Assembly (NCBI GenBank): GCA_965276785.1
Contig: OZ255629.1
Span: forward strand, 3,162,001 to 3,226,000
Length of the DNA stretch: 64,000 bases
Origin: LMUY01 sp965276785
GTDB taxonomy: Bacteria > Pseudomonadota > Alphaproteobacteria > Acetobacterales > Acetobacteraceae
Reading direction: 5' to 3'
The notes beneath the pieces were generated by a model. The model was not told the DNA's origin. It searched no databases and saw nothing but the letters and a program-made list of their open reading frames with translations. Numbering within the stretch: position 1 is the first letter of the stretch; every line of letters begins with the position of its first letter. Of this stretch, positions 8,589 to 17,229 are shown piece by piece. The translations under genes and the position numbers were made by a program.

Positions 8589-9167
8589 TCAGCCGCCGCG
8601 GTCGTTGACGATCTGGCTGACCAGCAGGTGGATGCGTGCTTCCTGGCCTTCTGGCGGGATGCGGCCGCCATGACGCAGGACCGCTAGGCCGTGCAGCGCG
8701 GCCCAGGTAACTTCCGCCCGCAGGTCGGGATGCGCATCAAAGGGCTTGAGCGCGCCGACCAATTCACCGAAGGCCGCCTTCAACGATGACGGCGGGTCTT
8801 CGCTGCCGAATCTCACATCGATCGGCAACACGAACATAGCTTGATAGAGCGCCGGCCGCTCGGCCGCGAACGTCAGGTAGGCGCTGCAAACCGCTCGCAA
8901 CGCCAGTCCCGGCTCGTCAACAGCCGACTGCGCCTGACGCAATTGGGTTGCAAGGTCTGTGAAACCCTCGATCGCGACGGCGCGTACGATCGCGTCCTTG
9001 CCATCGAAATGGCTGTATAGCACCGGCTGGCTGTACTCCACAAGCTCGGCCAGCCGACGCGTGGTCACCGCCTCCCACCCCTCGGCCTCGGCGAGATCGC
9101 GTGCCGCCGCAATGATCCGGTCGTGACGGTTGGCGCGTTCGCGGCGGCGGCGGTCTGCGACGGACAT
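8589..9167 (-). CDS. TetR-family transcriptional regulator
   Basis: A 192-residue repressor-type protein. The N-terminal helix-turn-helix (about residues 14-60) reads RIIAAARDLAEAEGWEAVTTRRLAELVEYSQPVLYSHFDGKDAIVRAV, of the TetR class. The C-terminal ligand domain contains LFAAERPALYQAMF-like and TWAALHGLAVL helices, common in TetR_C proteins. It diverges from the quinone oxidoreductase gene at 9547, with a strong rightward promoter between them, so it probably represses that gene and itself. The inducer is not visible. Confidence 0.88.
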   Translation of the reverse strand: MSVADRRRRERANRHDRIIAAARDLAEAEGWEAVTTRRLAELVEYSQPVLYSHFDGKDAIVRAVAIEGFTDLATQLRQAQSAVDEPGLALRAVCSAYLTFAAERPALYQAMFVLPIDVRFGSEDPPSSLKAAFGELVGALKPFDAHPDLRAEVTWAALHGLAVLRHGGRIPPEGQEARIHLLVSQIVNDRGG

Positions 9168-9215
9168 GCGCTTGCTCTACTGACGCTTGGAAGTGTGTCA
9201 ACGCTAAGACTGTCA

Positions 9216-9243
9216 TTGACATAATTCGTAGCATAGATAGAAT
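9216..9243 (+). promoter_or_regulatory. Strong sigma70-type promoter, rightward
   Basis: TTGACA (9216-9221), a 16-bp spacer, then TAGAAT (9238-9243): a near-consensus housekeeping promoter, unusual in this GC-rich window. It fires toward the small frame at 9271 and the quinone oxidoreductase at 9547, and lies within 80 bp of the divergent TetR start, so TetR probably binds here. Confidence 0.7.
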
Positions 9244-9270
9244 CACGCGCGCAACACTGGAGGGCTCGTC

Positions 9271-9513
9271 ATGCTCGCCACTATGGCTTCCATCGTCCCG
9301 GGCGCGATCGGAGCGATGAAGACGTCAGTCAGCCGACACAGTCCTGACCTTGTGAAGGGGAGAAAGCGCATGGCCTATCAGCCGGTCAACACGGTCCTGC
9401 TACATCGCGCACCATCAGCAACCGCAATCTTAGATATGGACCATACCAAAATGCGAATCTTTACGATTAGAACGTCGACCACGGCATCAGTCCGCCATCG
9501 CTCAAGACACTGA
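9271..9513 (+). CDS. Small unknown ORF, 80 residues, possible leader or gene remnant
   Basis: ATG 9271 follows a good ribosome site (GGAGG about 8 bases upstream) and lies just downstream of the strong promoter at 9216-9243, so it is probably translated. The protein has no recognisable motif. It is rich in Ser, Thr and Arg, and its composition looks less like a folded protein than like read-through DNA. It ends 33 bp before the quinone oxidoreductase start and might be a remnant of an earlier gene of the operon or a translational leader. Low confidence. Confidence 0.3.
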   Translation: MLATMASIVPGAIGAMKTSVSRHSPDLVKGRKRMAYQPVNTVLLHRAPSATAILDMDHTKMRIFTIRTSTTASVRHRSRH

Positions 9514-9546
9514 AAACACGCCTTCGGCGCAGGAAAGGATGACGAC

Positions 9547-10551
9547 ATGAAGGCCATTCGCATCGAGCAGTATGGCGGACCGGAGGTGCTCCGGCTCCAA
9601 GACATTCCGACGCCCAATCCCGGCACAGGCGAGGTGCTGGTGCGGATGGCTCATGCTGGGATTAACGTGATGGACGTGGGAACGCGCAAAGGCGTGTTCG
9701 CGACCTCGCGGACCTACCCCGTCCAGCTGCCAACTACCATCGGCATGGAAGGGGCGGGAACGGTGGAGCGGGTCGGCGCCGGCGTGAGCGGGTTCAGCCC
9801 CGGCGACCGGGTGGCCTACTGCCTTGTCTGGAACAGCCATGCCGAGTTCGCGGTCGTGCCGGCCTGGCAGCTCGTCCACGTGCCACAAGCCGTGCCGCTT
9901 TCCCTTGCTGCCGCCGCAACATTTCAGGGATTTACGGCCCACTACCTGGCAACAGATGTCGGCCGCCTCGGGCCCGGACGGTCATGCCTCGTGCACGCGG
10001 CGGCGGGAGGGGTGGGGCAGCTCCTCGTCGGCTTCGCGGCGCGTCTAGGAGCCCAGGTCTACGGCACGGTGCGCCATGAAGACGACAAGCGGATCGCGCG
10101 CGAACGGGGCGCCCGGCAGGTGTTCCTGTCAGCCAATGGTGGCTTCGTTGCACCGTTGCTCGAACTGACCAATGGCGCCGGGGTGGACGTGGTGTTCGAC
10201 TCCATCGGCAAGCCGACGCTGCGGGACGATTTCAAAGTGACGTGCAAGCATGGGCTGGTGGTGAGCTTTGGGTCATCGGGCGGCGCCGTGGACGACCTCA
10301 ACCCAGCTGAGCTGGGCGAAGCCGGATCACTTTATCTGACCCGCCCTCGGTTGAAGGACCATCTGCCTGACGCGGACACCATACAGACACGCGCGGCCGC
10401 GCTCTACGCCGGGCTCGCTGATGGCGCGCTGTCGCTAGCGCTGGGCGGGCACTACGCCATGGAAGATATCGGCCTGGCGCACACCGACGTGGAAGAGCGC
10501 AAAACGGGAGGCAAACCACTGCTCGACATCGCTGTCGATACAGCCTCGTAG
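9547..10551 (+). CDS. Quinone oxidoreductase-type MDR dehydrogenase
   Basis: A 334-residue medium-chain dehydrogenase/reductase of the zinc-free quinone oxidoreductase class. The N-terminus MKAIRIEQYGGPEVLRLQDIPTPNPGTGEVLVR matches the GroES-like domain, and HAAAGGVGQLLVGFAARLGAQVYGTV (about residues 155-180) is the NADPH-binding AxxGxxG region. DVVFDSIGKPTL is also typical. No structural zinc cysteines are present. It reduces quinones or activated alkenes with NADPH. A good ribosome site (AGGAAAGGATGA) precedes it. It diverges from the TetR gene at 8589 and is probably its target. Confidence 0.88.
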   Translation: MKAIRIEQYGGPEVLRLQDIPTPNPGTGEVLVRMAHAGINVMDVGTRKGVFATSRTYPVQLPTTIGMEGAGTVERVGAGVSGFSPGDRVAYCLVWNSHAEFAVVPAWQLVHVPQAVPLSLAAAATFQGFTAHYLATDVGRLGPGRSCLVHAAAGGVGQLLVGFAARLGAQVYGTVRHEDDKRIARERGARQVFLSANGGFVAPLLELTNGAGVDVVFDSIGKPTLRDDFKVTCKHGLVVSFGSSGGAVDDLNPAELGEAGSLYLTRPRLKDHLPDADTIQTRAAALYAGLADGALSLALGGHYAMEDIGLAHTDVEERKTGGKPLLDIAVDTAS

Positions 10552-10874
10552 CGCAAAATTAAGCGAAACGCAGGCGTGAGACCCATCGAGGTCTCGAATG
10601 GATCAATTCTAGGCTTCTTAACCAGGTCGACCGATGCGGCCGTGCGCGCTGAATTGGGATACTCAGTAGGGTTTCGGGTGCCGCGGGCGTAGCAATACAT
10701 GACGCCAATGAGACCCTTGCCGTAATTTCCGCCCGCTTGCTGCCGTGGGCCTATTTGGCCCCCTCAGACCAGAAAGCCGCCGCCATCGTCGATCACTCTC
10801 GCGCCTGCGTTCGATTGAGGTCCCGGATGGAACCAAACATCGATCCACAGAGGTTGGCAACACTGAACCCGCCA
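10552..10874. other. Intergenic stretch without a recognised gene
   Basis: Between the convergent quinone oxidoreductase and SDR genes. Short frames on both strands show no family motif, good start or consistent codon pattern. I see no clear terminator hairpin with a T-run, and no RNA gene. Confidence 0.5.
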
Positions 10875-11678
10875 TTACTGCAACGCTCCTGCGCTTGATG
10901 GCCTGGCTGCAAATGCCGGGGTCATCTTCCCCATCTGGTTGAGCATAAAGCCAGGAGCCATTCGGCTCATCACCTTCAGCACGTTGGCAAGACCCGGCCG
11001 GATTTCGAGCTTGCCAGCTTCGATGCCGGCAATGGCCTTTTGAGCGAACACGCGCGCCTCCATGCCTTTCGGCACCTTCATCTCCTTTGCGAATTCATCG
11101 CTCCTGAACAGCGGCGTTTCGACGCCCGGCGGGATCAGCTCGACGACCGTGACCCCGGTGAACTTCATCTGCACGCGCAATGATTCTGTGAAGGAGTGAA
11201 TGGCGGCTTTGGCTGCGCTATAGACCGGCGAGATCGGAAACGGGATCAGGGCTGCTCCGGACGACACGTTGACAAGCAGCGCGTCCTTGCGGGTCTTGAG
11301 ATGCGGCATGAAGTGCTGGACCATTCGGACCGGCCCGCTGAAGCACACCTCGATCTCGCGTGTGATGTCCTCCATCTCTTGCTCCTGGTTGAATTTTTGG
11401 ACGCGCATGATCCCGGCATTGTTGATGACCGTGTCGAGCGCCGGGAACTGCCCGACTACGCGATCTCGCAGCAAAGCGATCGCCGCCGGATCGCCGACGT
11501 CGCTGTTGAAAAGGTGCACTGCGGGGAGCGCCCGTTTCGCGCGTTCAAGCTTGTCATCGTTTCTACCTGTGATGATGACGGTGTTGTGCCGGTCACGCTC
11601 CAAAAGCTGCCTTGCCAGCTCCAGACCCATGCCACTGGTTCCACCGGTGATCAGTACCGTCCTGTTCTTAAGTTTCAT
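10875..11678 (-). CDS. SDR-family oxidoreductase, DltE-like
   Basis: A 267-residue classical SDR. TGGTSGMG (about residues 11-18) binds the cofactor, NNAG lies near residues 87-90, and the catalytic Ser and YxxxK are visible in VNVSSGAALIPFPISPVYSAAKAAIHSFTESLR. The segment VVELIPPGVETPLF is typical of the DltE-like group annotated near D-alanine transfer genes; no such genes are here, so the name indicates sequence type only. The C-terminal tail beyond about residue 240 (GFMLNQMGKMTPAFAARPS) is hydrophobic. The next gene upstream on the same strand is a decayed epimerase. Confidence 0.87.
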   Translation of the reverse strand: MKLKNRTVLITGGTSGMGLELARQLLERDRHNTVIITGRNDDKLERAKRALPAVHLFNSDVGDPAAIALLRDRVVGQFPALDTVINNAGIMRVQKFNQEQEMEDITREIEVCFSGPVRMVQHFMPHLKTRKDALLVNVSSGAALIPFPISPVYSAAKAAIHSFTESLRVQMKFTGVTVVELIPPGVETPLFRSDEFAKEMKVPKGMEARVFAQKAIAGIEAGKLEIRPGLANVLKVMSRMAPGFMLNQMGKMTPAFAARPSSAGALQ

Positions 11679-11784
11679 CTAAGGCCTTCTCCTTTGCGAT
11701 TTTTGGCACGACAGCAGATTTCTTCACGTGTCCCAGCACGCCGCTGGTCGGACGGTGCAGGTGAACGGCACTTTGTTAGTTGAA

Positions 11785-12137
11785 TTACCTGTCCAAGCGT
11801 TCGAGTTTGGCCAAAATCCGGGCTGCGCCGCCTTGCACCCCAGCCACTGCGAGCGAAGAGCCAAGGGCCTTGATCGCAAGATGCTCGATCTCGCAGACGT
11901 CCTTAAATCTCGCGAAATCATGAATGAAAGCGGTGTGGATTATGCCTCGGCACAGGCGGCTCCACGCCACAAGGTTTCAACATCCTCGATGGCACCCCGA
12001 TGGACACCGGCGGGGGTGAGCGACTTGGCGGTCGAGTCCAAGCGAGCCAATCCAAGAACCTGACGGCTCGCTTGAATGAGCTCCCGGACAATTGCAGAAC
12101 CGACCAATCCCGTAGCACCGATAACGAAAACACCCAC
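11785..12137 (-). pseudogene. Decayed NAD-dependent epimerase-type SDR
   Basis: The first frame (ATG 12137) encodes MGVFVIGATGLVGSAIVREL, the Rossmann start of extended SDRs, then GLARLDSTAKSLTPAGVHRGAIEDVETLWRG. It then frameshifts near 11960 into a second frame that continues the family sequence as IIHTAFIHDFARFKDVCEIEHLAIKALGSSLA and stops at 11785. The C-terminal two thirds, including the YxxxK site, are missing. A divergent HTH regulator next to it is also broken, so an epimerase-regulator pair appears to have been lost together. Confidence 0.8.
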
Positions 12138-12245
12138 GCTTGGCCCCTATGTGAAAGCGGTCGGTTTCTCTACACCAACCTTGGACCTTAGCTTAAAATG
12201 TTAAAGTAGTGAGATCTAACTAGTATAAAGACTGACAGGATAAGC

Positions 12246-12554
12246 GTGACCCTACTCGCTGACGACAATCTGCTGTGGGTCTACTTCAAGGACCGCCAGG
12301 CGCGGCTTGATGCCACGGCTTTGGACCTATCTCCCTCTCGCCAGCGCACGCCCGGGCTCCGGTGAGAAGAGATGGCGCAACGCGCCAATGTCAGCGCGAC
12401 CTGGTACACGTGGCTGGAACAGGGGAGAGAGGGCGGTCCGTCACTAGACGTGCTCGATCAACTCCCCCGCGCGCTGACCCTCACGGCCGCAGAGCGTGAC
12501 CATCCTACCCCCTGGGTCGCGAACCAGAGCACGCACCGGGCGCTTTGTTTCTAG
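12246..12554 (+). pseudogene. Decayed MmyB-like helix-turn-helix regulator
   Basis: From GTG 12246 the frame reads FKDRQARLDATALDLSPS, RQRTPGLR, a TGA stop at 12363-12365, then EEMAQRANVSATWYTWLEQGREGGPSLDVLDQLPRALTLTAAERDH. This is the N-terminal HTH of MmyB-type regulators, whose intact members read RTPGLRREEVAQ here; one C-to-T change makes Arg into a stop. Similarity ends near 12520 and the ligand-binding domain is gone. It is divergent from the broken epimerase at 11785-12137, the arrangement usual for intact pairs of this kind. Confidence 0.8.
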
Positions 12555-12629
12555 AAGGCACCTAGCGACAGCGCCACCCACTCTGCCGATGCGTCCGAAG
12601 ACGAGAAAGATCGGCTTGCTCCTGATAAT

Positions 12630-13085
12630 TCAGCCCACGCGATAGACGCGGTGCTCGAATCCCATCACGCCTGGACCGGCGGGCCGCAGACGACCCTCGC
12701 CGACGAACACCGACTGATTGACCCAGGCGTATCGCGGATCACCCGTCTCCAGCAGCCAGTGGGAGCGGATCGATTGGTCGGAGAACTCGGTTGGCGTGGA
12801 TGTGGCCAAGGCCTCGTTCAATTTTTGGTTGGCCTCGGCCGGCCCAAAGTAATGGGCACAGATGATCGCGCCATCATCGGTCTCGATCTGGACGCGGACA
12901 TCCATGCGCATGAACCCGTCGCCGCCGACGAGCATCCAGTCACTCCCTGAACCGAGCAGCTTGCCGGTCAGTCTTTGGCCCTCGACCGACCCGCTCTTCA
13001 TCTCGTAATACTGCCGGTGACCATACGGACCAACGCCCACTTCGTTCGGCGTACCGGTAATCGAATGATAGGTGAACTCATGCAC
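12630..13085 (-). CDS. DUF3237-family protein
   Basis: A protein of about 151 residues matching the DUF3237 pattern: a central EGQRLTGKLLGSGSDWMLVGGDGFMRMDVRVQIETDDGAIICAHYFGP, then ETGDPRYAWVNQSVFVGEGRLRP. These are small barrel-type proteins of unknown biochemical role, common beside oxidoreductases. No ATG fits the family N-terminus. GTG 13085, giving VHEFTYHSITG, is the best guess; a longer frame reaching 13274 adds 63 residues without family character. It may have lost part of its N-terminus. Same strand as the SnoaL-like gene upstream. Confidence 0.72.
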   Translation of the reverse strand: MHEFTYHSITGTPNEVGVGPYGHRQYYEMKSGSVEGQRLTGKLLGSGSDWMLVGGDGFMRMDVRVQIETDDGAIICAHYFGPAEANQKLNEALATSTPTEFSDQSIRSHWLLETGDPRYAWVNQSVFVGEGRLRPAGPGVMGFEHRVYRVG

Positions 13086-13201
13086 GAGTTCCGCAGAATG
13101 CTCTGACGCGAATGATCTCCGTTCCCAGTGGCAGCAGTCGCCCCCGCGACTGTTAAGTCTGCCGAGTGAATGTTTTGAACAGCGACAATAGGCGGCAGTC
13201 T

Positions 13202-13672
13202 CTACTTTCCCAGCAGCACCTGAACGTCTCCAGTGAACCAGGCGTTGCTGATGACGACCCGGCGCATGCGCCACACAGTCGCTTCCCTGACCAAGTCCAC
13301 GTCGTACCAGTTCATCATCTGGCAGCGGCGGGAATGGTCGCTTCTCGGTAGGTGCGTCGCATCGATCAAGGTGCGGAGTATCGCCAAATCCCCATCAATC
13401 CGGGCCCGACCATTGGTGATGACGTGCGACGTCGTCTGCTTCTCGGCGTTGCTACACAGGAAGCCAACAATTGTTGCTCCCCCGGTCAGCACGGGGAAAT
13501 CCAGGCCCATCGCGCGACCGCAGGGACCGAAATCCACGACGGCGTCATCGCTGAAGGCCGTCGCAAGCAAGTCAGCGTCGTTGTGATCGACGCCTGAACC
13601 GAAGCGGTATAAAGCGTCGATCACTTCGAGTTGCTCGGCTGCCCGAGCGACAGCGGCATGGTCGAGAGTCAT
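13202..13672 (-). CDS. SnoaL/NTF2-like protein
   Basis: A 156-residue cone-shaped alpha+beta protein of the SnoaL-like group. It begins MTLDHAAVARAAEQLEVIDALYRFGSGVDHNDADLLATAFSDDAVVDFGP, the usual helix plus Asp-rich turn, and ends RMRRVVISNAWFTGDVQVLLG. GAGGAG lies 7 bases before ATG 13672, fixing the start. Such proteins act as small hydrolases, isomerases or hydratases, or only bind ligands. It follows the FAD monooxygenase gene by about 50 bp in the same direction, so they may be co-transcribed. Confidence 0.8.
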   Translation of the reverse strand: MTLDHAAVARAAEQLEVIDALYRFGSGVDHNDADLLATAFSDDAVVDFGPCGRAMGLDFPVLTGGATIVGFLCSNAEKQTTSHVITNGRARIDGDLAILRTLIDATHLPRSDHSRRCQMMNWYDVDLVREATVWRMRRVVISNAWFTGDVQVLLGK

Positions 13673-13721
13673 CATTTTCTCCTCGCGTGACGAGCCGTTG
13701 CGGGTAGAAGGCTCACGCCTC

Positions 13722-14873
13722 TCACGCGGCAACGGGCAAGCTGAACCCGAGATCGAAGCCGTACATTTGTCGGCCGATCGCGAGACATGCGCCGGTCTCC
13801 TGACTCGTGCGCTCCTGCATGCGCGCCTCGAACTCCGCCACGGCCGAGGTTACGTCCCCACCCGGCGCGTTGGTCAACGCATTGGCGAGTTCGAGCGCGT
13901 CCAGCATCGCGAGGTTGACCCCCTTGCCGGTATACGGCGGCATGACATGCGACGCATCACCCAGCATCGTCAGACCAGGCTGCGTTTCCCACCGGTAGTC
14001 CGGCGGCATGACGGAGTTGGGCCAAAGATGGAAGTTATCTTGAACCTGCGTCAGCATCGCCATCAGGTCCGGCGACCAGTCGCTGTAAGCCTCACCGATC
14101 GCTGCTACTACGGCCGGCGTATCGTCCAAAGTAAAGCCGGCCGACTTCGGCCAGCTCTCGGCGACGTGCAACGAAAAATAGAGGAGGATCAGGTCGTGAT
14201 TGCAGCGTTGCGTGAACACAGTCTTTCCGCCGCCAGCGAACATCACCGAGCCCTCACCAAGGATCTTGTCGATCTCGGAGCCGCGCCAAAGGTCCTTGCG
14301 AATATTGGCTGCGATCATGTTGACCCCCGTATAGACGGGCTGAACCGATGTCAGACGGCGCCTGACTTTCGATCCGATGCCGTCGGCGCCCACCACGAAA
14401 TCGGCAACCACGGGGGCTTGGCCCTTGATGTCCAGCCGCCAACGGCCGTCCGTTTCGGGATGAACATCTTCGACCGCATGTCCCCAAGCAATGGTTTCGG
14501 GAGCGAGGGAGTCGATCAGAAGTTGGCGCAGGTCTTTGCGATCGATCTCCGGCCCGGGATCTTCGTGGGTGTCTTCGCCCATCCCAGGCATCTCCTTGCC
14601 CTGGGAGTCGATCATCCGGAAGGCCTTGGCTTCATCGCGAGAGAAGCGCGCGAAAACATCGCCTAACTCGGCTGCGTCAATGGCGCGCTGGCCGGAATCG
14701 GGCCGAAGATCGAGGCTGCCACCCTGCGGCCGTGCCGTCGATGATGCGTCCCGCTCAATCACCTGCACGGTGAAGCCGCGCATTTGCAGGAGCCGCGCAA
14801 GTGTCGCGCCGGCCGGCCCGGCGCCCACGATGGCCACGACGCCGCTTTGACGAAGATCTTTGGAAGACATCAT
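13722..14873 (-). CDS. FAD-dependent aromatic-type monooxygenase, TetX/PHBH-like
   Basis: A 383-residue group A flavoprotein monooxygenase. The FAD-binding motif GAGPAGATLARLLQMRG lies near residues 17-33, the DG motif is VVGADGIGSKVRRRL (about 160-175), and the GD motif is LGDASHVMPPYTGKGVNLAMLDALELA (about 310-336). Length and overall look resemble TetX and related monooxygenases acting on aromatic or polyketide substrates with NAD(P)H and oxygen. It leads a leftward set with SnoaL-like and DUF3237 genes. Two ATG codons in tandem (14873, 14870) could both start. Substrate unknown. Confidence 0.88.
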   Translation of the reverse strand: MMSSKDLRQSGVVAIVGAGPAGATLARLLQMRGFTVQVIERDASSTARPQGGSLDLRPDSGQRAIDAAELGDVFARFSRDEAKAFRMIDSQGKEMPGMGEDTHEDPGPEIDRKDLRQLLIDSLAPETIAWGHAVEDVHPETDGRWRLDIKGQAPVVADFVVGADGIGSKVRRRLTSVQPVYTGVNMIAANIRKDLWRGSEIDKILGEGSVMFAGGGKTVFTQRCNHDLILLYFSLHVAESWPKSAGFTLDDTPAVVAAIGEAYSDWSPDLMAMLTQVQDNFHLWPNSVMPPDYRWETQPGLTMLGDASHVMPPYTGKGVNLAMLDALELANALTNAPGGDVTSAVAEFEARMQERTSQETGACLAIGRQMYGFDLGFSLPVAA

Positions 14874-14907
14874 GTTGAGTACTTTCTATGTGGAATCAAA
14901 AGTTAGC

Positions 14908-15236
14908 TCATCTCGACCGTGGCGCGAGCTGCTCCATGAGCCGCTCCCAGTCAGCCGATCCGATGGCGGACTTCTCCGCCTCGGTTAGCGGCGCATTCTC
15001 CAGGAAGGTCTGAGCCTTGCCGCCGCTCGTGTCTCTGAAGGGGTCGTCGGTGGAGACCATGATGCCATCGATGCCGACGACCAAATCCTTGACGACGGTG
15101 TTGGCGGCCCCTCGACCTTCTCCAGCCTCGCCTCCTCGCCCTCGATGTTCCTGACCGCTGCCCTCACGGTCATGCTCTTGCCGTCCTCCTTGCGGTGCTT
15201 GATCGTCGCGCCGAACTGCGGCATGGCCTGCTCCAA
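14908..15236 (-). pseudogene. Small unknown gene split by one frameshift
   Basis: From ATG 15236 the frame reads MEQAMPQFGATIKHRKEDGKSMTVRAAVRNIEGEEARLEKVEG, and then loses protein-like character at a G/C run near 15110. In the neighbouring frame the sequence continues sensibly as ANTVVKDLVVGIDGIMVSTDDPFRDTS, GGKAQTFLENAPLTEAEKSAIGS and ends at TGA 14908-14910. Joined, it would be about 109 residues. I do not recognise the family. It diverges from a TetR gene with an operator-like palindrome between, so it was probably the repressor target. The break could be true decay or one sequencing indel. Confidence 0.6.
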
Positions 15237-15268
15237 TAGAGATGGGCTTGGATCCCGGATCAGACTAA

Positions 15269-15278
15269 ACCGTTCGGT
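15269..15278. promoter_or_regulatory. Operator-like palindrome between divergent genes
   Basis: ACCGTTCGGT, flanked by AA and CT, lies between the frameshifted gene at 15236 and the TetR gene at 15349. The arms ACCG and CGGT are perfect complements around TT. Short palindromes of this type are frequent TetR targets. Confidence 0.5.
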
Positions 15279-15348
15279 CTCGTGTCTGGTAAACTCGTGC
15301 GGCGTGGAATAGTTTCAAGGGGCCGCACATCGACGGCCGGAGCCGAGC

Positions 15349-15993
15349 ATGCCGACGCCTGCCGCCCTTACAGCCGAGAAGCGCCAATCCATCCTGGATA
15401 GCGCGCGAGACGCCTTCGCCGAGCATGGCTATGAGGGCGCCAGCATGTCCGCGATCACCCACGCCGCAGGGGTGTCGAAATCGACCGTCTATCACCACTA
15501 CCGCAGCAAAGCCGAGCTGTTCGGCGCATTCGTCGAGCGCGAGTGCGCACGGATGCTGGCGCAGCATTTCGACGATGGACAGACGCCGTCCGGAAATACG
15601 GCTCAGACGCTCCATGCCATCGGGATCGGAATGGTCGAGCTGATCACCTCCCCCGTATGCTTGATGATCGACAGGGTCGTGACGTCCGAGGCCGAGGCCT
15701 TCCCCGAACTGGCAGAGTCGTTCTACGCGGCGGGGCCGCAGCAGGCGATTACGCATCTCGCTGGCTGGCTCAAGGCACAGACGGAGGCCGGCGGCTTAGC
15801 CGTACAAGACGCGCAGTTCGCAGCCGATCAGTTTTTCACGCTTGTGCAGACCAGCATTTACTATCGATGCCGATTGCGTCTTGGCCGACCCTCATCGCAA
15901 CACACGGCACATGTCGTCGAGTCGGCCGTTGCCATGTTCCTTGGCCACTATGCGACGGAACCGGCTGTTACGAAGGTCGCCAGCGTGGGATAG
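15349..15993 (+). CDS. TetR-family transcriptional regulator
   Basis: A 214-residue regulator. The N-terminal HTH (about residues 8-55) reads EKRQSILDSARDAFAEHGYEGASMSAITHAAGVSKSTVYHHYRSKAELFGAFV, closely matching the TetR pattern. The C-terminal half resembles the AefR-like group (VCLMIDRVVTSEAEAFPELAESFYAAGP), common in regulators of efflux or lipid-modifying genes. It diverges from the small frameshifted gene at 14908-15236, with the palindrome at 15269 between them. Confidence 0.88.
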   Translation: MPTPAALTAEKRQSILDSARDAFAEHGYEGASMSAITHAAGVSKSTVYHHYRSKAELFGAFVERECARMLAQHFDDGQTPSGNTAQTLHAIGIGMVELITSPVCLMIDRVVTSEAEAFPELAESFYAAGPQQAITHLAGWLKAQTEAGGLAVQDAQFAADQFFTLVQTSIYYRCRLRLGRPSSQHTAHVVESAVAMFLGHYATEPAVTKVASVG

Positions 15994-16119
15994 CAGCGAA
16001 GGCAAAACTGCATTTTAGCTCTCGAACTTGATCGATGAATCCCAGTCGTGGGACGTCGCGTGCAAAATGCAACTCTTTACCGAGCCGATGTCGGAGAGCT
16101 ATCTACGCCTGGTGGCTTC

Positions 16120-17076
16120 CTACGCAGCCGCTTCGAGAGGCCTTTCGACGCGCGCATTGCGGCGCATCGTCTGCGGCGGTTGCCCATAGGCCCGCAGGAA
16201 TGCGCGCCGCATCCGCTCGCGGTCGGCGAAGCCGGTCTCGTTGGCAACGATGTCGATCGAATGCCGCCCCTGTTCCATCATCACACGGGCTGCTTCAACG
16301 CGTAGGTTTTCGACGGCCTTTGCCGGGGACTGACCTGTCTCCGCATGGAACGCCCGGCTGAATTGCCGCGGGCTCAAACGCGCGGCGTCGGCCAACTGCT
16401 CGACCGATAGCGGTGTACGAAGGTTACGCTTAGCATACTCCAGCGCGCTCTGAATGCGGTCCGACTTGGCATCGAGCTCAAGCATCGCTGAATGCTGTGA
16501 CTGGCCGCCCGCACGGCGATGATGAAGGACGAGCGCCTTGCTCACCACCCGAGCAAGCTCCGCGCCGAGGTCTTTCTCGACCATGCTCAGCGCGAGGTCG
16601 ATGCCGGCGGACATGCCGGCCGAGGTCCATACCGGTCCGTCGGTGATGAAGATGCGGTCCTCCTCCACCTTCACCGCCGGGTAGCGCTTCTGAAGGTCCC
16701 GCGCATGCGCCCAGTGGGTTGTAGCGCGGCGACCGTCCAGGATCCCAGCTTCGGCGAGCACGAATGCGCCCGTGCAGACAGCGGCGACACGCCGCGATGT
16801 TACCAGGGCGTGTTGCACGAAAGCCAGGATGGCTGGCGTGGTCGGGAGGAGGCCAATGCTGCCGCTCACAATTACTGTATCGAAATGGCTTCCATCGAAC
16901 GCGTCGGTATGGACGCTCACACCAAGCGAACTACGGACCGCGGTGCCAGTCTCGGACAGCAGACGCACATCGTAAAAGGGGCCGCCGGCAGAGAGGTTGG
17001 CGAACTCGAAGACGGACAGCGCCCCCAAACCCATCACCTGGAAGCCGGGAGCGACGATGAAACCGAGCCGGAGCAT
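16120..17076 (-). CDS. GlxA-type AraC regulator with DJ-1/PfpI domain
   Basis: A 318-residue two-domain regulator. Residues 1-170 form a DJ-1/PfpI amidotransferase-like domain with the nucleophile-elbow region AAVCTGAFVLAEAGILDGRRATTHW. Residues about 210-305 form the AraC double HTH (LSVEQLADAARLSPRQFSRAFHAETGQSP and DIVANETGFADRERMRRAFLRAYGQPP). ATG 17076 has TAGGAG just upstream. Relatives control nitrogen-compound and carnitine or glycine betaine genes; here the divergent neighbour is a chloroperoxidase-like hydrolase followed by an EmrAB pump, which may be its targets. Confidence 0.9.
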   Translation of the reverse strand: MLRLGFIVAPGFQVMGLGALSVFEFANLSAGGPFYDVRLLSETGTAVRSSLGVSVHTDAFDGSHFDTVIVSGSIGLLPTTPAILAFVQHALVTSRRVAAVCTGAFVLAEAGILDGRRATTHWAHARDLQKRYPAVKVEEDRIFITDGPVWTSAGMSAGIDLALSMVEKDLGAELARVVSKALVLHHRRAGGQSQHSAMLELDAKSDRIQSALEYAKRNLRTPLSVEQLADAARLSPRQFSRAFHAETGQSPAKAVENLRVEAARVMMEQGRHSIDIVANETGFADRERMRRAFLRAYGQPPQTMRRNARVERPLEAAA

Positions 17077-17229
17077 GTGCTCTCCTAAAACCTGATGGGC
17101 CGTGTCCTAAAGAGTGGTATATATGACATTCGGGTCAAGAGCTAGTGGGCGTAGGTAAGCGTTTAACACCGGCATCCGCTTGGTGCCTTGATGTCTCGGC
17201 CAGATCATTCAACCAAATGGAACCTGATC

